Assembly (NCBI RefSeq): GCF_026342435.1
Contig: NZ_JAPEMT010000003.1
Location: 930,001 to 994,000, forward strand
Origin: Streptomyces sp. NBC_00237
GTDB lineage: Bacteria; Actinomycetota; Actinomycetes; Streptomycetales; Streptomycetaceae
DNA: 64,000 bases
Direction: 5' to 3'
Position 1 is the stretch's first letter, and each line of letters starts with the position of its first letter. The notes beneath the pieces were generated by a model. The model searched no databases. It was not told the origin of the DNA and worked only from the letters and a program-made list of their open reading frames with translations. The position numbers were made by a program, and so were the translations under genes. Below are positions 16,351 through 24,597 of this stretch, piece after piece.

Positions 16351-16626
16351 ATGACGATCGCGAAACTCGACACCGGTCTGTGGGCCACGGGCTTCGGGCT
16401 GGCTCCCGGGCAGGAGCACTCCTGGACCCAGGCCGATCAGAACTACGGCCAGGTCCGCTGGTTCGTCGCCCACCCCCTCGCGTTGCCGGGGACGGAGCGT
16501 CGGCTGGAGGTCACGCGTGTGGGTGAGTGGGTCAGCGCCGCGGGCGCACGCACCATCAACGTCGTCGTCAGGAACGTCGGTTCGACGACCGCGAACTACG
16601 GCATCTTCGTCGCCCAGAACGTCTGA
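16351..16626 (+). CDS. Small beta-rich hypothetical protein
   Basis: A 91-aa product from ATG 16351 with GGAAGGGG upstream. It is Trp-rich and strand-forming: TGLWATGFGLAPGQEHSWTQ, VRWFVAHPLALPGTERRLEV, ARTINVVVRNVGSTTANYGI. The pattern suggests a compact beta-sandwich. No signal peptide. It is followed after 18 nt by another small gene, so both form an operon. Function unknown. Confidence 0.75.
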   Translation: MTIAKLDTGLWATGFGLAPGQEHSWTQADQNYGQVRWFVAHPLALPGTERRLEVTRVGEWVSAAGARTINVVVRNVGSTTANYGIFVAQNV

Positions 16627-16644
16627 CTCGAAAGGAAGACCACC

Positions 16645-16905
16645 GTGCGTGCTTTCGTGCTGTACGACAAGGACGGCACCATCACTTCTGCAGGGGTCCC
16701 GACTGCGACAGACACCGGTAGGCAGGCCCTGCTCAATCAGCCTGGCACGGCCGTCGCCGAGGTCGAGCTCCCGGACCTCGGCGCCTACGGCACTGCGACC
16801 ACAGGCCAGGGCACGGGTGAAGACCTCACCGAGCGGCTCGTCCAGGTCATGGCCGAGTACCGGGTGGATATTTCGAGTCACGGCACCTCGCTCGTCCGCA
16901 AGTAG
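16645..16905 (+). CDS. Small hypothetical protein, second gene of the pair
   Basis: An 86-aa product from GTG 16645 with AAAGGAAG upstream. It begins with strands (MRAFVLYDKDGTITSAGVPT), continues with a Gly/Thr-rich middle, and ends in a helix (LTERLVQVMAEYRVDISSHG). No family is recognised. Tight spacing to the preceding gene and a shared downstream palindrome indicate cotranscription. Confidence 0.7.
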   Translation: MRAFVLYDKDGTITSAGVPTATDTGRQALLNQPGTAVAEVELPDLGAYGTATTGQGTGEDLTERLVQVMAEYRVDISSHGTSLVRK

Positions 16906-16936
16906 CCGACTGCCCAACCTGGTTCACCGCCACCTT

Positions 16937-16960
16937 GGCGGACCCGACGTCGGGTCCGCC
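16937..16960. terminator. Palindromic terminator-like sequence
   Basis: A perfect 24-bp palindrome (GGCGGACCCGAC and its complement), 32 bp after the stop at 16905. It can fold into a 10-11-bp stem with a tiny loop and likely ends the small-gene operon. A palindromic protein-binding site is the alternative. Confidence 0.6.
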
Positions 16961-17151
16961 ACGCGCGCCTCGCCGTGGGCAAGCGGAACGGGACCTGGAC
17001 CGGACGTACGCGGCGACTTCCCTGCTGGTGTTTTGGTGCAGATCACGCAGGCGGGCAGTCGGCAGGCCGTTGGAGGGTCAGGCGGCCGGTGGCGGCCGTC
17101 TATTGCCCATCGGTTTGGTTGCGGTGTCGGATACGGCGAGAGTCCCGTCGA

Positions 17152-18435
17152 TGAACCTTCCCCTTGATCGTGGACACCTGGAGACTGGGATCTGAGGTTC
17201 CAGAGGAAGTAGCACCAGGTGGGAAACAAGTACACGAAGCGGTACACAGAGGAGTTCAAGCGGGACGCGATCGCGCTCGTCGACTCCTCGGGCAAGACGG
17301 TCACGGCCGTTGCCCGGGAGCTGGGCATCAGCTCCGAGTCCCTGCGCGGCTGGTACCGCGAGGCCAAGGCGGACCAGAACGAGGGAGCCTCCGGCGGCTT
17401 GAGCAGTGCCGAGCGCGACGAGCTGAGGCAGCTGCGCAAGCAGGTCCGTGAAACAGCAGCAGACGATCGAGATCCTGAAAAAAGCGACTGCCTTCTTCGT
17501 GAAGGAGAACGACCGGTGAGCGTGTTGTACCGGTTGATCCATGCGGAGAAGGCGAATTACCCAGTCGTTCTGCTGTGCCGGGTGCTGCACGTGGCCCGCT
17601 CCTCCTACTACGCGTGGCGCGAGGGCGAGGCAGCCCGCCAGGCCCGCCGGGCCGCCGACGACATGCTCGCCCACGAGATCACCATGCTGCATATCGCCTC
17701 GCGCCGCACTGACGGGGTCCCGCGTATCCACGCCGAACTGCGGCGTCTGGGACGGCGGGTGAACCGCAAGCGCATCGCCCGTGTGATGCGCGAGCGCGAC
17801 ATCCAAGGCATCACCCGACGCAGGCGCCGCTCGCTGACCCGGCCGGACAAGAAGACGAAGCCGGCCCCGGATCTGATCGGCCGCGACTTCCACGCCGAGC
17901 GGCCCGGGATCAAGCTGGTCGGCGACATCACCTATCTGCCCACCGCCGAAGGCTGGCTCTACCTTGCCTGCTGGCTGGACCTGGCCACCCGTGAAGTCGT
18001 CGGCTATGCCATGGCCGCCCACCACCGCGCCGAGCTCGTCGTGGACGCCCTCGACATGGCCTATGGCCGAGGGAACCTGGAGCCCGGCTGCGTGATCCAC
18101 AGTGATCGCGGCAGCGAATACACCTCAACCCAATTCCGCGACAGGATAAGCGAGTTGGGACTTCGGAGCAGCTGCGGACGCACTGGATCATGCTTTGACA
18201 ACGCTGCTGCGGAGAGCTTCTGGGCTCTGCTCAAAGAAGAGATCGGCACCCGCACCTGGCCCGACCGGGCCACCGCCCGCGCCGAGGTCTTCACCTTCAT
18301 CGAGACCTTCTACAACCGCCGCCGCCTGCGCAAGCACAAGACCTTCGGCTACCTCACACCAGCCGAAACCAGGCAGCGGCACCAACACGCCCTCGCGGCA
18401 TAACCGACGAGTGTCCAAGATCACGGGGAAGCTTC
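17152..18435 (+). mobile_element. IS3-family insertion sequence with fused ORFs
   Basis: Imperfect inverted repeats (TGAACCTTCCCCTTGATCGT at the left, TGAAGCTTCCCCGTGATCTT read inward from the right) bound one long transposase frame. No target duplication was found. The right end cuts the relaxation-type gene at 18436. The frame fusion inside the transposase is described under the CDS. Confidence 0.75.
17219..18403 (+). CDS. IS3-family transposase, OrfA and OrfB fused by an indel
   Basis: A 394-aa single ORF from GTG 17219. Residues 1-~77 are OrfA helix-turn-helix (YTEEFKRDAIALVDSSGKTV, LRGWYREAKA). OrfB begins at VSVLYRLIHAEKANYPV and carries the integrase core (LVGDITYLPTAEGWLYLACW, IHSDRGSEYTS, FDNAAAESFWALLKEE). 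The natural frameshift site (CTGAAAAAAGCG near 17478) is bypassed: an extra A near 17452 (GTGAAACAGCAG) shifts OrfA into the OrfB frame early. The last ~25 OrfA residues, the zipper expected as QQQTIEILKKATAFF, are replaced by an unrelated sequence. Transposition is therefore probably impaired, although the catalytic domain is intact. Confidence 0.88.
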   Translation: MGNKYTKRYTEEFKRDAIALVDSSGKTVTAVARELGISSESLRGWYREAKADQNEGASGGLSSAERDELRQLRKQVRETAADDRDPEKSDCLLREGERPVSVLYRLIHAEKANYPVVLLCRVLHVARSSYYAWREGEAARQARRAADDMLAHEITMLHIASRRTDGVPRIHAELRRLGRRVNRKRIARVMRERDIQGITRRRRRSLTRPDKKTKPAPDLIGRDFHAERPGIKLVGDITYLPTAEGWLYLACWLDLATREVVGYAMAAHHRAELVVDALDMAYGRGNLEPGCVIHSDRGSEYTSTQFRDRISELGLRSSCGRTGSCFDNAAAESFWALLKEEIGTRTWPDRATARAEVFTFIETFYNRRRLRKHKTFGYLTPAETRQRHQHALAA

Positions 18436-18992
18436 ACCGCCAGAGTCTCCCCACGATCCGCTCCGACCGGCGCCAACTGCGGTGCCCCGAGGTCGGCCAG
18501 GAGCTGCGCGGCCCTGCCGGGGACCGCGTCGGCGGTGCGCACCTCGCGCTCGGTGAGCACGACGGGCGACCCGGTGCTGGCCTCCTGGCGCAGCCCGACA
18601 TCCGCCAGCGCGAGCCGGTGCAGCAGCCGTTCACTCGGAGGATGCGGCGCTCCCAGTCCGGTGCCCGAGAGACGTGCGCCGCGTTCCGTCGTCCACACCA
18701 CCGTCCCCGCCCACCGCGTCTCCGCCGACCGGAACAACAACCCCGCCTCCGTCGTCAGCCGAACCCGTGTGCGCGCCGTCTCCACCTGCCCGCCCCAGCA
18801 CGCCATCGCGACCTGGCGCAGCGTCAGCGACCCGTACCTGGTCGCCAGCGCGAGCAACTGCTCGTCCGCGCCCGTGCGTACCCAGCCGTCGCCACGGGCC
18901 TCCCCGGTGCCCTGCACCGTGCGGCGCCGCTGCGCCCGCTCCCAGTACCCGCTCACCCGCTCCGCGTCCTGCTCCCGCTGTTCCTTCTCCAC
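18436..18992 (-). pseudogene. Replication-relaxation-type protein, 3' end removed by IS3
   Basis: From ATG 18992 the product reads LALATRYGSLTLRQVAMACW, then a winged-helix-like region and RLLHRLALADVGLRQEA and VVLTEREVRTADAV. These match the N-terminal half of actinobacterial Replic_Relax/MobC-like proteins, found on conjugative elements and plasmids. Homology ends at VGADRGETLAVKLP, where the IS3 right end begins. This is a trace of an integrated conjugative element. Confidence 0.6.
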
Positions 18993-19074
18993 CTTGTTCT
19001 CCCTGTAGTCGCCGTACCCGTCCCGCCGTGGTGCGGGCCGTGGACGGCAGCGTGGCGGGGGAAGCGGACACCCC

Positions 19075-20101
19075 CTCCAGCTCGTCGTGGAGGCGGCCGT
19101 CGACCTCGCCGCCTACTACACGGCGAAGATCCCCGCCCCCTGCACCCGCGAGATGCCGCTGGTCATCCAGATCGACGGCAAGGGAGTGGTGATGCGGCCC
19201 GAAGCCCTGCGCGAGGCCACCCGCCGGGCTGCCGCCAGGACGGCGGCTGCCGGACGACGCGGACGGTTAGCTCCGGGCGAGAAGCCCAACCGCAAGCGCA
19301 TGGCGACCGTGGCGTGTGTCTTCGACACTGACTGTTCCCGCAGCGCGACGGCCGCACGACATCATTCACCCGCCCGGCGGACGCACCGATACCCGGACGC
19401 CGAGGCGGGGCCCGAAAGCACTGCGGAAGTGGTGCACCGCCTCCGTGATCCGCGCTCCGGAGCAGGTCGTCTCCGACGCCTTCGACCAGGCCGAAGCCCG
19501 CGATCCGCAGCATCTGCGGGACTGGATCGTGCTCGTCGACGGCGCCCGCCACCAACTCGACCTGATCCATACCGAAGCCGCCCGCCGGGACGTCCGCGTT
19601 CACGTCCTGCTCGACTTCGTACATGTCGCCGAGTACTGCTGGACCGCCGCCCGTGCTTTCCATCCGCCGGGCAGTCGCGAGGCCGAGACCTGGGCTGCGG
19701 GCAAACTCACCGCGATCTTCGCCGGACAGGCCGGCCGGGCCGCCGCCGAAAGGAACGCGCAGGCCACAGCCGCACAGCTTCCCGCCGCCCGCCGCGAGGC
19801 CGTCACCACCTGCCACCGCTACCTCACCGGCCACCTCGACCAACTCCACTACGACAGCGCCCTCACGGCGGGCTGGCCGATCGCCACCGGCGCAGTCGAA
19901 GGCGCATGCCGGCATCTGATCGCCGACCGACTCGACATCACCGGCGCCCGCTGGGGACTCGACGGTGCCGACGCCGTCCTCCAACTTCGCGCGCTGATGA
20001 CGAACGGCGACTTCGAGGACTACTGGCGTTTTCATTCCGGTCGCGAACATGAGCGGCTCTACCTCACTGCTGACCAGCAGGAATACGACCTCACCGCATG
20101 A
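19075..20101 (+). pseudogene. ISKra4-family transposase, 5' truncated and frameshifted
   Basis: Reading starts at LVVEAAVDLAAYYTAKIPAP and continues with VIQIDGKGVVMRPEALREAT. After a one-base loss near 19325 it continues as RRPHDIIHPPGGRT, then WIVLVDGARHQLDLIHTEAA, VHVLLDFVHVAEYCWTAARA and GAVEGACRHLIADRLDITGA to a TGA at 20101. These are the DDE blocks of ISKra4-type transposases. The N-terminal ~200 residues are missing. Another copy of the family runs off the end of the window (63341-64000). Confidence 0.88.
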
Positions 20102-20138
20102 CCAAGACGCTCTCCTGTGACGGCGTGTCCCACGGAGG

Positions 20139-20612
20139 TCAGCCGGGGGAAGGGCCGTCGTAGTAGCCGGGCCGGGCAAGCAGCACCGAGCTGAAGAAGT
20201 AGTCCTGCTCGTCTTCTGGTTCATCGTCGGCCTCGAAAGGGCGCCAAAAGCTGAGCAGCAGGTCTCGCGCGACGAAGGATGCGGGATCGTCGTCGTCGGG
20301 TTCGATAGCGGTGATCTCGGCCATGCGGTTCACGACTTCACGGGCCGGCAGGCCAAAGACGTCGATACCACGGAAGAGTACGACGTCCGAAGAGGTCGAC
20401 GGACGTCCCAACTCAACGGCTTCCAGACGGTCGCGCATGCACTCGATGCTGATCATCAGGCCGCTGGGCCGGAAGATATGCTGCCCCGCCCGATCGGTCG
20501 CGGCGAGCTCCCTCACGTCACGCAGGGACTCCAGTGCGCTGTTCGCGGCCTCGCGCGACATGCCGATCTGCAGAGAACCGATGCCTATCGGCGGGACCAA
20601 CTCGAAGTTCAT
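20139..20612 (-). CDS. Hypothetical acidic protein
   Basis: A 157-aa soluble protein beginning MNFELVPPIGIGSLQIGMSR. This N-terminal pattern (hydrophobic strand, GxLxxGMxxxEA) is common in small actinobacterial proteins of unknown role. The C-terminal part is acidic (EPDDDDPASF, EADDEPEDEQD). No catalytic motif is seen. The convergent ISKra4 remnant ends 38 bp away. There is no clear ribosome-binding site before the ATG. Confidence 0.65.
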   Translation of the reverse strand: MNFELVPPIGIGSLQIGMSREAANSALESLRDVRELAATDRAGQHIFRPSGLMISIECMRDRLEAVELGRPSTSSDVVLFRGIDVFGLPAREVVNRMAEITAIEPDDDDPASFVARDLLLSFWRPFEADDEPEDEQDYFFSSVLLARPGYYDGPSPG

Positions 20613-20673
20613 GCGCGCATGCTGTCACGGCGGGCCTTCGAGATCTTCCCTCAGGAAGAGCTACGCCCTTCTG

Positions 20674-20800
20674 CGTTCTGTGCTGGAACGGCGTCGTCTG
20701 CCAGGCATCGCGCCGCCGCCTTCGTCACCGTCGTCCACGGCATGCCCAGCGCGTCCAACTCAGCCCGGCGTTCGTCGCTGAGTTCATCCGTAGGCAAGGC
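20674..20800 (-). pseudogene. Helicase-associated domain fragment
   Basis: The minus strand encodes LPTDELSDERRAELDALGMP followed by WTTVTKAAARCLADD. This resembles the helicase-associated repeats (LD...R.AELDALGM.W) of large actinobacterial phage-type helicases and the fragment at 8890-8950. It has no start or continuation. Confidence 0.45.
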
Positions 20801-20919
20801 TCGTGGCTTCTCTCATTGCCAGACCGTCAGAGCGGGTCCGCGAGGCGTACTGGTGCGGCCGCCCACCGCGCGCCCATCATTCAAGGGGAAGGGCATGCCC
20901 GCCAGAGAAGGAGGCCGTC

Positions 20920-21033
20920 GTGGGGGAGCACCGCAAGCCCGATCCGGACCCCGGGAAGGGCAAGCCGCCGCCCGGGAACGCGGACGGGAAGGCCCCGGAT
21001 CCGCCTCCACCGTCGGGCACCCGCAGGAAGTAG
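20920..21033 (+). CDS. Proline-rich charged 37-aa peptide, possible RiPP precursor
   Basis: A 37-residue peptide with an ideal AAGGAGG ribosome-binding site 5-6 nt before GTG 20920. It is almost entirely Pro, Lys, Asp and Gly, with DPDPGKGK, NADGKAPDP and a basic end (GTRRK). The methyltransferase gene starts 12 nt after its stop and has a poor ribosome-binding site of its own, implying coupling. Asp-Gly and Asn-Ala-Asp-Gly are typical sites of isoaspartate or aspartimide formation. Highly charged small precursors next to PIMT-like enzymes are known from imiditides, a RiPP class defined by an aspartimide. The assignment is inference. Confidence 0.6.
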   Translation: MGEHRKPDPDPGKGKPPPGNADGKAPDPPPPSGTRRK

Positions 21034-21045
21034 GCACCCCACCTC

Positions 21046-22158
21046 ATGTCCCTTGACGACCACATCCGAGCCCTGGCTGAAGCACTCGATGCGCAGGGGT
21101 GGCCCGTCGACTCCCCATGGCTGCGCGCAGCCGTTCTCCAAGCTGCTCGGCGCCACGTCTTCGCTCCGGATCGGCTGTGGGAGTGGGACGGCCACCACCA
21201 CGTTCCCGTCGACCGCGCCCAGGACCCGGACCGTTGGGCGTCCCTGGTTTACGCGGGCCCCGACGAGCCGACGCTGACGCAGATCACCGACGGGCTGCCG
21301 TCCTCCAGCTTGTCGGCGCCCTCGATCGTCATCGACATGCTCGACTCCCTCATGCCCGAGCCCGGCCACCACGTTCTGGAACTGGGCACCGGCTACGGGT
21401 GGAACGCGGCCCTGCTCGCCCACCGGGCGGGCCCCGGCAGGGTGGTGAGTGTGGAGACGGACCCCGGCCTGGCCGCCGCCGCCCACCGTCGGCTCACTGA
21501 GCACGGCTTCGACGTCACGGTGCTCACCGGGGACGGAGACCTCGGTGCCCCAGGCCACCGGCCGTTCGACCGGGTGATCGCCACCTATGCGGTCGAGCAG
21601 ATCCCCTGGGCATGGATCGAGCAATGTTCACCCGGTGCCCGCATCGTGACCCCCTGGGGGCGGCTGGGCCACGTCGCCCTGACGGTCGCCGACGACTCCG
21701 GCTCCGCGACGGGCTGGGTCCAGGGGCTCGCCACGTTCATGCCCCGGCGCGGCACCGGCCAGGGACACGACTTCCACGACCTGCACACCACCATCCCCAC
21801 CAGCAGCACGTCCACCATCCCCGCAGAAGACGTGCACGCGTTGCGGGACGCGAGCCTGATCTTCAGCCTACGCGTCACCCACCCCGACGTCCGCATTACC
21901 ACCGCCCTCGCCCCCGACGGACAGGTCACCGCCCATGCCCACGACGGACACACCACCTGGGCCACCGCCACTACCCGGCCCGACGGCCACGCAAGGGTCG
22001 AACAGGGAGGACCCTGCTCCCTGATGACAGAGATCAGCCAGGGGTACCAGCACTGGCAGGACCGAGGGGCACCGTCCCTGTGGGACTTCGGCATGACCGT
22101 CGAACCGGGCCGTCAGTACATCTGGTGCAAGACCCCACAGGAACCGTGGGAATCCTGA
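21046..22158 (+). CDS. Protein-L-isoaspartate O-methyltransferase homologue with C-terminal extension (RiPP type)
   Basis: A 370-aa SAM-dependent methyltransferase. Residues ~85-205 are the PIMT core: SSSLSAPSIVIDMLDSLMPE, SAM motif I at 108-125 (VLELGTGYGWNAALLA), acidic motif II (VVSVETDPGLAAAA), then GDGDLG and FDRVIATYAVEQIP. Housekeeping PIMTs are ~210-230 aa. The extra ~140-residue C-terminal domain ending SLWDFGMTVEPGRQYIWCKT is typical of PIMT homologues in RiPP clusters, where it binds the precursor. Those enzymes methylate a specific Asp, which then forms aspartimide or isoAsp. The likely substrate is the 37-aa peptide upstream. A remnant of a second such enzyme is at 8216. Confidence 0.85.
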   Translation: MSLDDHIRALAEALDAQGWPVDSPWLRAAVLQAARRHVFAPDRLWEWDGHHHVPVDRAQDPDRWASLVYAGPDEPTLTQITDGLPSSSLSAPSIVIDMLDSLMPEPGHHVLELGTGYGWNAALLAHRAGPGRVVSVETDPGLAAAAHRRLTEHGFDVTVLTGDGDLGAPGHRPFDRVIATYAVEQIPWAWIEQCSPGARIVTPWGRLGHVALTVADDSGSATGWVQGLATFMPRRGTGQGHDFHDLHTTIPTSSTSTIPAEDVHALRDASLIFSLRVTHPDVRITTALAPDGQVTAHAHDGHTTWATATTRPDGHARVEQGGPCSLMTEISQGYQHWQDRGAPSLWDFGMTVEPGRQYIWCKTPQEPWES

Positions 22159-22391
22159 CGAGCAGGGGAATCCGTGCCCGGCGAGTGTCCATGCAGGCTG
22201 CTGGGGGACGCCGCCGACGCCGAATGCGGAACACGAGAGCACCGGGACCATCAAGCAAGTTCATGCCCGGCCACCATGCGCGGAAGAATGAAGAGCGAAG
22301 CAGTAGCCGTGGGCCAGCGAGCCATGCCACCGCACTTCCGCGGCGGCACTTCCCGGGCAGAACCGTCTCTGGGATAGGCGAATTCGGTCAG

Positions 22392-22530
22392 TGAGCTCTT
22401 TCAACGCGGCCTCGCAAGGGTGATGGGATCACCCCGGCTGACGCGCTCAGGGCCGGGGGCTTCGGGCGCTATCGGTGCCCCGCGCCGGCAGCTCGTGTCA
22501 CTCGATCGGTGACCGAGTTGAAAGAGCTCA
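22392..22530. repeat. MITE-like 139-bp element with 14-bp terminal inverted repeats
   Basis: TGAGCTCTTTCAAC at 22392 and its exact complement at 22517-22530 flank ~110 bp with no ORF. The inside contains smaller palindromes. The right terminal repeat supplies the TGA stop of the neighbouring minus-strand gene. It could be a miniature transposable element or, less likely, a long terminator arm. No target duplication longer than one base was seen. Confidence 0.55.
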
Positions 22531-23586
22531 GTACCCGCGGATATGTGCGGCGACGTGCTGCTTGAACAGATCCTGGACGTGGACCGAGCCGGACAGCAAC
22601 TGCTGTACATCGTCGAGGCCCCACAGCAGCACCGCACGGCTATGAGCCTCGCGTGCCGCATGCTCGGCAGTGTTGGGCGTGAACCCCGACATCGACACGT
22701 AGATGCCCGCAACCAACGCGGGACGATGGGCGAGCTTGCCACGCAAGTCCGAGAGCTCCCCCGGCTGAAGACGCGACTGCTTCCACCGGCACTCCATCAC
22801 CGCGTGGAAGGGTTCCAACACGAGGAAGTCGAGCTGCTCACCGCCGTGCGGGATCCCCCGCTCCGCCCGACACCCATGGGCGAGCAGCAGGCGGAACATC
22901 CACTCCTCGAAGGCCCGCCCACGCACTCCGCCACGCTGGAGGGAAATCTCTCCGAGCTCGCGGCGCAGGAGCGCCAACTGCTCGTGGTCGAGGGAGTACC
23001 CGGTCAAGGCGGCGACAGCACGCTCGATTGCCACCTGCTGGGCCGAGGACTGGGCATGGGCGTCGGCAAGCTGGGCACCAGCCCACGCCGCATGTCCCAG
23101 ATGTGAGGAGGGTGCGACGTCGAGCTCGAAGTGGACCTGATTCAGCTCGTGCCGCTGCACCATTACGTAGCCGTGATCCATGCACAGGACCTGCTGCACA
23201 TGAGCGGCCGAGTCCGCTCTGGTTATCGCGCTGTACCGGGCCAACAGCGGATCTTCCCAGCGTTCGACCAACGTGGTCGCATCGGACGCCGAGGGACGCG
23301 CAAACACCCACTCGCCCGTGAGGGACACGACGATCAGGGGCTCGACCGGCTTCCACAGGACGAAGTGGCCGCACCGGTCATCCGCCGCCGACTCGTACAG
23401 GTCATGGACCCGCTCGCGGTAAGCCGTCAAGGAGCTTCGCCACCATTCCTCGACGTACGAGGACCACCCAGCAGCGAAGGCGCGTGAGGGCACCCGAGGC
23501 GCCCCATTTTCGAATCGCAACGCAGCATCTGCTACCGGGATTCCCCCTTGGCGATGGGGGAAAGACAGAGAGCCTACGCACGGCAT
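22528..23586 (-). CDS. Restriction-endonuclease-like (PD-(D/E)xK fold) protein
   Basis: A ~352-aa protein; ATG 23586 is the chosen start, without a strong ribosome-binding site. The first ~200 residues show no known domain. The C-terminal ~140 residues begin RGRAFEEWMFRLLLAHGCRA and continue GGEQLDFLVLEPFHAVMECR and WKQSRLQPGELSDLRGKL. This is the Mrr/PD-(D/E)xK arrangement with D in QLDF and E in MECR; the usual Lys of ExK appears as Arg. It then ends VLLWGLDDVQQLLSG. Likely a nuclease of a defence system or mobile element, with no partner methylase nearby. The stop codon lies in the MITE-like repeat. Confidence 0.7.
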   Translation of the reverse strand: MPCVGSLSFPHRQGGIPVADAALRFENGAPRVPSRAFAAGWSSYVEEWWRSSLTAYRERVHDLYESAADDRCGHFVLWKPVEPLIVVSLTGEWVFARPSASDATTLVERWEDPLLARYSAITRADSAAHVQQVLCMDHGYVMVQRHELNQVHFELDVAPSSHLGHAAWAGAQLADAHAQSSAQQVAIERAVAALTGYSLDHEQLALLRRELGEISLQRGGVRGRAFEEWMFRLLLAHGCRAERGIPHGGEQLDFLVLEPFHAVMECRWKQSRLQPGELSDLRGKLAHRPALVAGIYVSMSGFTPNTAEHAAREAHSRAVLLWGLDDVQQLLSGSVHVQDLFKQHVAAHIRGY

Positions 23587-23796
23587 CGCCGACACAGGAC
23601 GACTTCGACCATACCGGCCCCCGTCTCCGGAGCGGCGCCGCTCGGCAGACCCGAACCACAACCCCCCGAAACGGGACCGACTACACAAGTCGTTTATTGA
23701 CTTCGGCTCGGCAGGGTGATCCTTCGGGAAGTCCCTGTTGTGGATGCGGGTGTTCGCTGTACTTCGTGGTGTATGAGGTAGGCGGATGGGGGTGGG

Positions 23797-24450
23797 TTGA
23801 CGCCTGTGGGGCGTCAATGCCGTGAGGCCGTACGGATGCGGGCTGCCGAGTTGTTCGAGCAGGAGATCGGGCCGCCGGAGGTGGCGCGGCGGCTGCGGGT
23901 GACTCGGAAGTCGGCCCACCAGTGGCAGCAGTTTGGGCGTGCGGGCGGGGCGAGGGCCCTGGTCTCGCGCGGTGCGAGCGGCTCGCGGTGTCGCCTGGCT
24001 CAGCGCTGCCTGGGCAAGCTTGCTGGATACCTCGGCGAGGGGCCGGCGGCGCACGGCTGGGTGGAGGACCAGGTGTGCGCCGCCGCGCGAGTGGTCACGC
24101 TGATCGGCCGGAAGTTCCACGTCTCCTACAGCGTCTCGGGCGCGACGAGGCTGACGCACCGGCTCGGCTTCAGCCCGCAGGTGCCCGTGCGTCGGGTCGC
24201 AGAACGCGACGAGGAGGCCGTCGCCGTGTGGAAGGAGGCGACCTGGGCGGAGGTAAAAGAGCGCGGGCGGCCTGTGGGGGCTATCTCTGTTTCGAGGACG
24301 AGGCAGGGTTCACCCGCCGACCGCCCCGCGGGCGCACCTGGGGACGACGCGGCATCACGCCGGTCGTGACGGTGAGCGGATGGCGTTCGGGGCGCCTGTC
24401 GGTGGCCGGGATGATTGTTATGCGGCCGGGCTCAAGTGAAGATGCCCCAC
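23797..24450 (+). pseudogene. IS630-family transposase, frameshifted and truncated
   Basis: The N-terminal part reads FEQEIGPPEVARRLRVTRKS with helix-turn-helix and GPAAHGWVEDQVCAAARVVT. After a frame change near 24275 it continues as YLCFEDEAGFTRRPPRGRTW, with the first catalytic Asp, and then TPVVTVSGWRSGRLSVAGMI, ending abruptly. The second Asp and Glu are missing. The frame change could be programmed, but the 3' truncation makes the gene dead. Confidence 0.75.
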
Positions 24451-24597
24451 GGAACACCGCAGTCCTGGTTCCCGGAACCTGAGAACGTTTCAATCCTGCT
24501 CGATGCCCCCCCCACCAAAGGCGGTGGCGGGGTCATCGCAGACGAGGCGTGAGCGTCGGCGGTCTCCTGACGGAGCCGCACAGCTACGGGATGTCCG

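Noticed and set aside
17078..18100. A 340-codon minus-strand frame opposite the IS3 transposase
   Set aside because: Antisense shadow of OrfB; no domain features.
20139..20612. Naming the 157-aa protein an immunity protein
   Set aside because: The acidic character fits, but no toxin gene is adjacent and no family motif is present, so it is left as hypothetical.
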